Source of the DNA: Lentzea atacamensis
Lineage (GTDB): Bacteria; Actinomycetota; Actinomycetes; Mycobacteriales; Pseudonocardiaceae
Direction: 5' to 3'
NCBI RefSeq assembly: GCF_003269295.1
Contig: NZ_QLTT01000002.1
Coordinates: forward strand, 124,001 to 188,000
DNA length: 64,000 nucleotides
Shown here: positions 58,065 through 64,000 of the stretch, piece after piece
How the letters are laid out: each line of letters opens with the position of its first letter
Position numbering within the stretch: the stretch's first letter is position 1
Position numbers and translations under genes: made by a program
Notes under the pieces: generated by a model
What the model was told of the DNA's origin: nothing
Seen by the model: the letters and a program-made list of their open reading frames with translations, nothing else
Database searches by the model: none

Positions 58065-59951
58065 CTAGTGAGACGGAGGAGCAGCTGGTTTGGATTCATA
58101 TGAATCCGGGTTTTTCGCGCTCGCCACCAGTTTGGCGTAGCGGGTGCCGGCGGTCAGCAGCACCAGTCCGGCGCCGAGGAACGCCAGCACGCGGGCGACA
58201 CCGTCGAGCGCGCCCAGGTCGAACGTCACCAGCTTGACCACCGCCGCGCCGACCAGGATCAGCCCGGAGATCCGCAGCGCCTTGTTGTTGATCCCCCTGA
58301 CCAGCAAGAACAACGCGGCGACCGTCCACGACACGGTGACCATCGAGTGTCCGAATAGGAATCCGCTCTCGTCCGGCGACACCAGCAGCGCCGCGCACAG
58401 CACCGCACCCGCCGCGCCGTAGAGCAGCACGAGCCCGGCGATGATCCACGGGAACGGGTGCTTCGCCGGCTCGCGCAGCACCTGCATCTTCAACGCGGCC
58501 CACGGTGCGGTGGCCGCGAAGACACCCAGCACCACCGCCGTGACGAGGCCCGCCGCGTAGTCGCCGGAGCCGGCGATGACGTACCGCGGTTCCTCCAGCA
58601 GCCACGTGATCGGCACGGCCTGGCTGACCGTCATCAGGAATCCGACGGCACCGAACACGATCGACCCCACCAGTGCGCTCTTCTTGTTGAGCCGCGCCGC
58701 GAGGAACGCCAGCAGCACCGCCTCGGCCAGCACGATCGCCGTGCGGACGTTGCCGTCGAGCGCGATCACCGTCGTCTGGAACAACGCGAGCATGCCCGTC
58801 GCACCGGCCGCCGTCGTGAACGAGCGCGGCAGGTCCGGCACCATCCAGATCGCCAGCAGCACCGCGGCGACCGCACCCGCCAGCACGGAGTTGGCCGGGT
58901 CGCTCAGGAGCGTGGTGGCGAACATCGCCGGCAGCGCGGAGCCCGCCACCAGCGCGACCGCGACGATGTCGTCCGGCCGCTTCCGGGTGGTCAGCAGCGC
59001 GACCACGATGCCGACGACGGTCGTGGCGGCGGCGACCCCGACAACGGTCCACTCGTAGTCGCGAGGGATGGCGTTCGCCGTGGTGAGCAGCGAGGCGATG
59101 ATCGGCGGGAAGCCACCGGCGATGGCGAGTCCAGGCCAGTTGCGCTGGATCTGCACCGGCGTGCTGGCCATCTTCAGCACCAGCAGGAACCCGACCAGCA
59201 GGACCGTGAAGCCCTCGGTCAAGACCGGCGAGCAGATGGCGCACGCTGCGACGACGCCGACCGCGAGCGTTTGCGAGTCCCAGCGCAGCGCGAGCACGAC
59301 ACCGGTCGCCGCGACGCCGAGCCCGACGACGAGGCCCACCGGCGGTGGCAGGTACTCGTACAGGCTCGTGGCGGCGATGACATCGAGGTACAGGCCCGCG
59401 AAACCGGTCGCGGCCAGCGCGAACGCCCCCGTGCGGCCGGTGGGATTGCGGTGCAGCCAGATGCCGATGCCCACGAGCGCACCGCTGAAGACCGCGCCGC
59501 CGATGACGCGCGGCATCGGGCCGAGCCAGCCCCGCTGGATGGCGAGGATCAGCAGCAGGACGAAGCCGAGCACGGTGATCGCGCCACCGACCCAGGCCAG
59601 CAGCTTCGAGCCTGCGCCGTCCTTGCCGAGCTTCTCGAGCAGGGACTCGCGCGGTTGCGGAGCGGGCCACTGCTGCGGTGGCTGCGGCCACTGCTGCTGC
59701 GGCCACTGCTGCTGCGGCACCGGCGGCGGCACCGGCATGGCGCCCTGCTGCGACCACGGGTCGGGCGGCAGCGGCACCGAGACCGGTGCCTGAGGAGTCG
59801 GCGGCGGCGCGACGACCTCGGCCACGGCAGTGGCGGCAGAGGCCACGGAGGCCGACCGCATCTCCGAGCTGATCGTCACCAGCCGCTGCCCGATGGCCGC
59901 GAGCTCCAGCGCGAGGCGCTGCTCGTACCCGAGGCGGTCATGTCCGTTCAT
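58065..59951 (-). CDS. DUF2339-type polytopic membrane protein
   Basis: ATG 59951 (MNGHDRLGYEQRLALEL) gives 628 residues; the longer frame to 60113 crosses the LacI promoter. A short cytoplasmic helix and a Pro/Gln-rich stretch with repeated QQQWP units (about 60-110) precede some 16-18 membrane helices. The pattern is DUF2339. Function is unknown; related proteins are sometimes linked to envelope integrity. It is divergent from the LacI-rbs operon. Confidence 0.8.
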   Translation of the reverse strand: MNGHDRLGYEQRLALELAAIGQRLVTISSEMRSASVASAATAVAEVVAPPPTPQAPVSVPLPPDPWSQQGAMPVPPPVPQQQWPQQQWPQPPQQWPAPQPRESLLEKLGKDGAGSKLLAWVGGAITVLGFVLLLILAIQRGWLGPMPRVIGGAVFSGALVGIGIWLHRNPTGRTGAFALAATGFAGLYLDVIAATSLYEYLPPPVGLVVGLGVAATGVVLALRWDSQTLAVGVVAACAICSPVLTEGFTVLLVGFLLVLKMASTPVQIQRNWPGLAIAGGFPPIIASLLTTANAIPRDYEWTVVGVAAATTVVGIVVALLTTRKRPDDIVAVALVAGSALPAMFATTLLSDPANSVLAGAVAAVLLAIWMVPDLPRSFTTAAGATGMLALFQTTVIALDGNVRTAIVLAEAVLLAFLAARLNKKSALVGSIVFGAVGFLMTVSQAVPITWLLEEPRYVIAGSGDYAAGLVTAVVLGVFAATAPWAALKMQVLREPAKHPFPWIIAGLVLLYGAAGAVLCAALLVSPDESGFLFGHSMVTVSWTVAALFLLVRGINNKALRISGLILVGAAVVKLVTFDLGALDGVARVLAFLGAGLVLLTAGTRYAKLVASAKNPDSYESKPAAPPSH

Positions 59952-60024
59952 GGCATCAGGGTGAGGCAGGACACGGCCGGTGACATCCGTACACCTACTC
60001 ATCCGGCTTGACTGGACAGCCGTG

Positions 60025-60034
60025 TAATCGATTA
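60025..60034. promoter_or_regulatory. Palindrome, candidate LacI-type operator
   Basis: TAATCGATTA is a perfect 10-base palindrome with central CG, 12 bases before the GTG start of the LacI-type gene. LacI-family operators have this symmetry. Confidence 0.5.
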
Positions 60035-60045
60035 ACTTCTCGTCC

Positions 60046-61020
60046 GTGACGACCATGAAGGACGTCGCGCAGCACGCAGGCGTCTCCACGGCCACCGTGT
60101 CGCGCGTGCTCAACGGCCATGCCGCGCCGACCCCCGAGACCCGCGAGCGGGTGCTCGCCGCGATCGAGGAACTCGGCTACCGGCCCAACGCCCTCGCGCG
60201 ATCCCTCAGGACCACCAGCACCCAGACCCTGGGTCTGGTCATCAGCGACCTGCTGAACCCGTTCTTCGCCGAGATCGCCAGAGCGGTCGAGGACGAAGCC
60301 CGGTCACACGGCTACTGCGTCGTGATCGGGAACGCCGACGAGAGCGCCGAGCAGGAGGCCACCTACGTGCGCACCCTGCTCGACCGCCGGGTGGACGGCC
60401 TCCTGCTGTGCCCCGCGACCGACGACCCGAGCCTGGTTCGCGAAGTGAGCGCAGGCGGCGTACCGCTCGTCCTGCTCGACCGGACGGTCAGGGGCGCCAC
60501 ATGCCCCGTCGTCCGCGCCGACGGCAGCGAGGCATTGACCGCGCTCGCCCGGCGGCTCGTCGGCGCCGGCCACTCCCGCATCGGCGTGATCGCGGGCCCG
60601 CCGGACACCTCCACCGGGAGAGAACGCAGCGACGTGTTCACCGGAGCGCTCGGTGGCGCGGCGCAGATCGTGCACGGCGACTTCCGGCAGGAGAGCGGCA
60701 GCCAGGCCGCCGCGAAGCTGATCGACGACGGTGTCACCGCGCTGGTCGCGATGGACAACCTCATGGGCCTCGGCGCACTGGGCGAGATCAAGGCCCGCGG
60801 TCTGCGGATTCCGCACGACATTGCGATCGCGGTGTTCGACGACCAGCCGTGGTTCCCGCTGCTCGACCCGCCGATCACGGTCATCGCCCAGCCGACCGTT
60901 GAGATGGGCCGCGCGGCCGCCCGCAGCCTGCTGGCGCTGATCAACGGTCAGCAACCCGACGACGTCCGCCTCTCCGCGAAGCTCGTGCTGCGCGGTTCGT
61001 GCGGGGAGGCTGAGCTGTGA
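60046..61020 (+). CDS. LacI-family transcriptional regulator (RbsR-like)
   Basis: The 324-residue protein starts at GTG 60046 with the LacI helix-turn-helix MKDVAQHAGVSTATVSRVLNGHAAPTPETRERVLAAIEELGYRPN, followed by the hinge and periplasmic-binding-like effector domain (TLGLVISDLLNPFFAEIARAVEDEA). The last codons overlap the transporter ATPase. It probably represses the operon in the absence of its sugar. Confidence 0.93.
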   Translation: MTTMKDVAQHAGVSTATVSRVLNGHAAPTPETRERVLAAIEELGYRPNALARSLRTTSTQTLGLVISDLLNPFFAEIARAVEDEARSHGYCVVIGNADESAEQEATYVRTLLDRRVDGLLLCPATDDPSLVREVSAGGVPLVLLDRTVRGATCPVVRADGSEALTALARRLVGAGHSRIGVIAGPPDTSTGRERSDVFTGALGGAAQIVHGDFRQESGSQAAAKLIDDGVTALVAMDNLMGLGALGEIKARGLRIPHDIAIAVFDDQPWFPLLDPPITVIAQPTVEMGRAAARSLLALINGQQPDDVRLSAKLVLRGSCGEAEL

Positions 61021-62426
61021 AAGCGCTCATCACCGCCCGCGGCATCACCAAGCAGTTCGGTGCCACCAGGGCGTTGGACGGTGTCGACCTCGACATCAAC
61101 GCCGGAGAGGTCCACGTCCTGCTCGGCGAGAACGGCGCCGGCAAGTCCACCCTGGTCAAGGTCCTCGCGGGCATCCACAGCCACGACGAGGGCACGATCG
61201 AGGGCGAGGCCAGCCTCGCCGTCATCCACCAGGAGCTCGCGCTCGTCCCGGAGCTGAGCGTCGCGGAGAACCTGTTCCTCAACCGGTTGCCCAGGAAGTT
61301 CGGCTTCGTCGACCGCGCCGAGATGCGCCGCCGTGCACCCGAGCTGCTCGACCGGGTCGGTCTGAACGTCGACCCGAACGCCAAGGTCAAGGACCTGGGC
61401 ATCGCCCAGCAGCAGATGATCGAGATCGCCCGCGCGCTCGACAAGGACGCCGGCGTGCTGATCCTCGACGAGCCGACCGCGGTCCTCACCGACACCGAGA
61501 CCGACCGGCTGCTGCAGATCATGGCTCAGCTGCGCGACAACGGCGTCGGCCTCGTCTTCATCACCCACCACCTGGACGAGATCCAGCGCATCGCCGACCG
61601 CATCACGGTCCTGCGCGACGGGCGCAGCGTCGGAGTCCTCGGCCCGCGCGCCACCACCCAGCACATGATCGAGCTGATGGTCGGCCGCCCGATCGAGGAG
61701 CAGTACCCGCGCGCCCGGCAGCGTCGCGGCAAGCCGCTCCTGCGCATCTCGAACTTCACCAGGCGAGGCGTCTTCCGCGACATCAACATCGAGGTCCACG
61801 CGGGTGAGGTCGTCGGCATCGCCGGCCTGGTCGGCGCCGGACGCACCGAGGTCGCACGGGCGGCGTTCGGCGTGGACGACTACGACTACGGCAGTGTCGA
61901 GGTCGACGGGAAGCCGTTGCCCCGCAACAACGTCCAGGCCGCGATCAAGGCAGGCCTCGGCCTCGTCCCCGAGGACCGCAAGGGCCAGGGCCTCGTGCTC
62001 ACCGCGACCGTCGGCCAGAACCTCGAACTGGCAACGCTGGCGAACCGCGACGAGAAGCGCCTGCACGACATCGCGGGCAAGCTCCGGATCAAGGGCCGCG
62101 TCGAGCAGCCGGTGAAGGAGCTCTCCGGCGGCAACCAGCAGAAGGTCGTCATCGGCAAGTGGCTGCTGGCCGACCCCAAGGTGTTGATCCTCGACGAGCC
62201 AACGCGCGGCGTCGACGTCGGCGCCAAGGTCGAGATCTACGAGCTCATCAACCGCATGACCGCGCAGGGCCGGGCCGTGCTGCTCGTGTCCAGCGACCTG
62301 CCCGAGGTGATCGGGATGAGTGACCGCGTCGTCGTGATGGCACACGGCCGGGTGGCCGGTGAGCTGCCGAAGGACGCGACCCAAGACCAGGTGATGGCAC
62401 TCGCCGTGCAGGAGATCTCCGCATGA
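61017..62426 (+). CDS. rbsA: Sugar ABC transporter ATP-binding protein (RbsA-type) with shortened first domain
   Basis: The 469-residue tandem ATPase begins at GTG 61017, overlapping lacI (GTGA). First domain: Walker A GENGAGKSTLVKVLAG, signature LGIAQQQMIEIARAL, Walker B VLILDEPTAVL. Second domain: signature LSGGNQQKVVIGKWLL, Walker B VLILDEPTRGVDVGAK. The usual stretch of about 15-20 residues between the P-loop region and the Q-loop (IHQELALVPELSVAEN) is missing after GTIEGEA, making it shorter than typical members (about 500). It drives uptake of a ribose-like sugar. Confidence 0.88.
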   Translation: MKALITARGITKQFGATRALDGVDLDINAGEVHVLLGENGAGKSTLVKVLAGIHSHDEGTIEGEASLAVIHQELALVPELSVAENLFLNRLPRKFGFVDRAEMRRRAPELLDRVGLNVDPNAKVKDLGIAQQQMIEIARALDKDAGVLILDEPTAVLTDTETDRLLQIMAQLRDNGVGLVFITHHLDEIQRIADRITVLRDGRSVGVLGPRATTQHMIELMVGRPIEEQYPRARQRRGKPLLRISNFTRRGVFRDINIEVHAGEVVGIAGLVGAGRTEVARAAFGVDDYDYGSVEVDGKPLPRNNVQAAIKAGLGLVPEDRKGQGLVLTATVGQNLELATLANRDEKRLHDIAGKLRIKGRVEQPVKELSGGNQQKVVIGKWLLADPKVLILDEPTRGVDVGAKVEIYELINRMTAQGRAVLLVSSDLPEVIGMSDRVVVMAHGRVAGELPKDATQDQVMALAVQEISA

Positions 62427-63343
62427 CCACGATCAGCAGCAGTCGCCGTACGCCCCAAAAGTTCATCGCTGAGAACGGAGCGTTGGCCGGGCTTTTGCTG
62501 CTCGCGCTGGTGATCGCGATCATGCAGCCGACGTTCCTCTCCGCGCAGAACCTGGTCAACGTCGGCGTCCAGGCCGCGGTCATCGCGATCATGGCGTTCG
62601 GCATGACGTTCGTGGTCGTCGCCGGTGGCATCGACCTGTCCGTCGGCAGCATCGCCGCACTGGCCGCCATGGTCGGCGCACTCACGGCCGGCCCGGTCGG
62701 CCTCGTCGTCGGCGCTCTGTGCGGTCTCGTCAACGGCGCGTTGATCAGCTACGGCAAGCTGCCGCCGTTCATCGCGACGCTGGCCATGCTCAGCGTCGCG
62801 CGCGGTCTCACGCTGGTGATCTCCGAAGGTCAGCCGCACGAGACCGACGCCGTGGTGACGTTCCTCGGCTCGAACCTCGCGCCGATGGTGCCGTTGCCGC
62901 TGCTGCTGATGCTGCTGTTCTTCGGCATCACCGGCCTGATCCTCACCCGCACGAACCTCGGCCGCCGCATGTACGCGATCGGCGGCAACGAGGAAGCCGC
63001 GAAGCTCAGCGGCATCGACGTGCGCAAGCAGAAGCTCTGGATCTACGCCCTTTCCGGCCTGTTCGCCGCCGCCGCGGGCCTCGTGCTCGCGGGACGGCTC
63101 GGGTCCGCCGGTCCGCAGGCAGCGGCCGGCTACGAGCTCGACGCCATCGCCGCGGTTGTCATCGGTGGTGCGTCGCTGTCCGGTGGCGTTGGCCGCGCCA
63201 CCGGGACGTTGGTCGGCGCACTTGTGCTCGCCGTCCTGCGCAACGGCCTCAACCTGCTGCAAGTGCCGCCGTTCTGGCAGCAGGTCGTCATTGGCGCGGT
63301 GATCGCTCTTGCCGCGTTGCTCGACTCACTTCGCCGTCGCTGA
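62423..63343 (+). CDS. rbsC: Sugar ABC transporter permease (RbsC-type)
   Basis: The 306-residue protein has about 8-10 membrane helices and the family signature GMTFVVVAGGIDLSVGSIAALAAM, with GALCGLVNGALISYGKLPPFIATLAML and NEEAAKLSGIDVRKQKLWIYALSG. Its ATG overlaps rbsA (ATGA). It forms the membrane channel for the sugar. Confidence 0.94.
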   Translation: MTTISSSRRTPQKFIAENGALAGLLLLALVIAIMQPTFLSAQNLVNVGVQAAVIAIMAFGMTFVVVAGGIDLSVGSIAALAAMVGALTAGPVGLVVGALCGLVNGALISYGKLPPFIATLAMLSVARGLTLVISEGQPHETDAVVTFLGSNLAPMVPLPLLLMLLFFGITGLILTRTNLGRRMYAIGGNEEAAKLSGIDVRKQKLWIYALSGLFAAAAGLVLAGRLGSAGPQAAAGYELDAIAAVVIGGASLSGGVGRATGTLVGALVLAVLRNGLNLLQVPPFWQQVVIGAVIALAALLDSLRRR

Positions 63344-63372
63344 GATATCCCGAACACGTGAGGAAGACACCA

Positions 63373-64000
63373 ATGAAGGTGACCCGACGGATCGCGCTGA
63401 CCCTCGGCGCCGCCGCTCTGCTGGCGACCGGGTGCAGCGGTACTGGGGCGTCCGGAGGTAGCGGCATCACGATCGGCCTCGCGGTGTCCACTTTGAACAA
63501 CCCGTTCTTCGTGGAACTGCAGCAGGGTGCGCAGGCGATGGCGGACCAGCTCGGCGCCAAGCTGACCGTGATGGACGCGCAGAACGACGCGACGAACCAG
63601 GTCAACCAGGTGCAGACGCTGGTGACCCAGGGCGTCAAGGCGATCATCCTGAACCCGGTCGACTCCAAGCAGTCCGCGCCGGCCGCCAAGGCCGCCGAGA
63701 TGGCGAACATCCCGCTGATCTCGGTCGACCGCTCGGTCGAGGGCAAGGTCGCCGCCGAGGTCGCCTCGAACAACGTGTCGGGCGGCAGCCTCGCGGCCAT
63801 CGAGCTCGGCCGCGCCACCTCCGGCGAGGTCGCGCACCTGCGGGGCATCTCCGGCGCGTCGGCGTCGCGTGACCGCGGCCAGGGCTTCGAGCAGGGCCTG
63901 AACAGCGGAAACATCAAGGTCGTCGCCACCGCCGTCGCGGACTTCGACCGCGCCAAGGGCCTCAACGAGACCACGAACCTGCTGCAGGGTCACCCGAACA
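63373..64000 (+). CDS. rbsB: Sugar ABC transporter substrate-binding lipoprotein (RbsB-type), 3' truncated by window
   Basis: ATG 63373 follows GAGGAAGACACCA and lies 30 bases after rbsC. The visible 209 residues start with a lipoprotein signal (MKVTRRIALTLGAAALLATGCSG, lipobox Cys at about 21), then the periplasmic-binding fold: ITIGLAVSTLNNPFFVELQQGAQAMADQLGA, VQTLVTQGVKAIILNPVDS and NIPLISVDRSV. The frame is open to the window end. It captures the sugar outside the membrane. Confidence 0.9.
   Translation, partial: MKVTRRIALTLGAAALLATGCSGTGASGGSGITIGLAVSTLNNPFFVELQQGAQAMADQLGAKLTVMDAQNDATNQVNQVQTLVTQGVKAIILNPVDSKQSAPAAKAAEMANIPLISVDRSVEGKVAAEVASNNVSGGSLAAIELGRATSGEVAHLRGISGASASRDRGQGFEQGLNSGNIKVVATAVADFDRAKGLNETTNLLQGHPN

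Overview
The window is about 64 kb of high-GC actinomycete chromosome centred on the replication origin. Gene order follows the classic actinobacterial origin neighbourhood, read here in the orientation pcnA-side on the right and pknB-side on the left. The chaplin-like surface protein, class E sortase, gnd between dnaN and recF, two tRNAs between the DUF3566 gene and the cwsA-like gene, and the ddl/aminotransferase insertion beside parB suggest a hyphal Pseudonocardiaceae-type organism (Lentzea/Saccharothrix/Actinosynnema-like). That assignment is inference from synteny and protein flavour, not from a database search.

Left arm (1-14.9 kb): the 3' end of pknB, trpG, an iron-box-controlled fprA, a tandem pair of unknown paralogous genes (the first frameshifted), a class E sortase with a coupled small membrane protein, crgA, a PH-domain protein, ppiA-rhomboid, a cwsA-like gene, an 868-residue secreted protein built of about 13 chaplin-like repeats with a second secreted protein beside it, a lipoprotein, a DoxX protein, tRNA-Ala, a 40-residue DLW-39 gene, tRNA-Ile and a DUF3566 gene.

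Origin core (14.9-31.9 kb): gyrA, gyrB, dciA (DUF721), recF, gnd, dnaN, oriC, dnaA, rpmH, rnpA, yidD, yidC, jag/khpB, a dual-specificity-type phosphatase, rsmG, parA, parB. DnaA boxes occur between dnaN and dnaA, in the dnaA promoter, and as an unexpected cluster inside the 5' end of dciA. parS sites crowd around rsmG-parA.

Right of the origin (31.9-47 kb): ddl, a PLP aminotransferase, a GNAT protein, cwlM-like amidase, trxA, trxB (with a SigR-type promoter), an anti-sigma factor and sigM-like ECF factor, a stand-alone MviN-type pseudokinase, murJ, DUF6049, NUDIX and pcnA. PknB, CrgA, the CwsA-like protein, CwlM, the pseudokinase and MurJ together make this a cell-envelope and polar-growth cluster wrapped round the origin.

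Far right (47-64 kb): a less conserved region with a small LuxR-type protein, MFS transporter, YqgE/AlgH, an SdpI-family protein, a phytase-like secreted protein, leuS preceded by a leucine leader-peptide attenuator, a doubly frameshifted pseudogene, a TetR-MMPL pair, a YncE-like propeller, DUF2339, and a LacI-rbsACB-type sugar transport operon running off the window end.

No insertion sequence, phage, CRISPR array or rRNA was seen. The best candidates for something new are the multi-chaplin-like repeat protein and its partner, the DnaA-box cluster in dciA, and the leuS attenuator.
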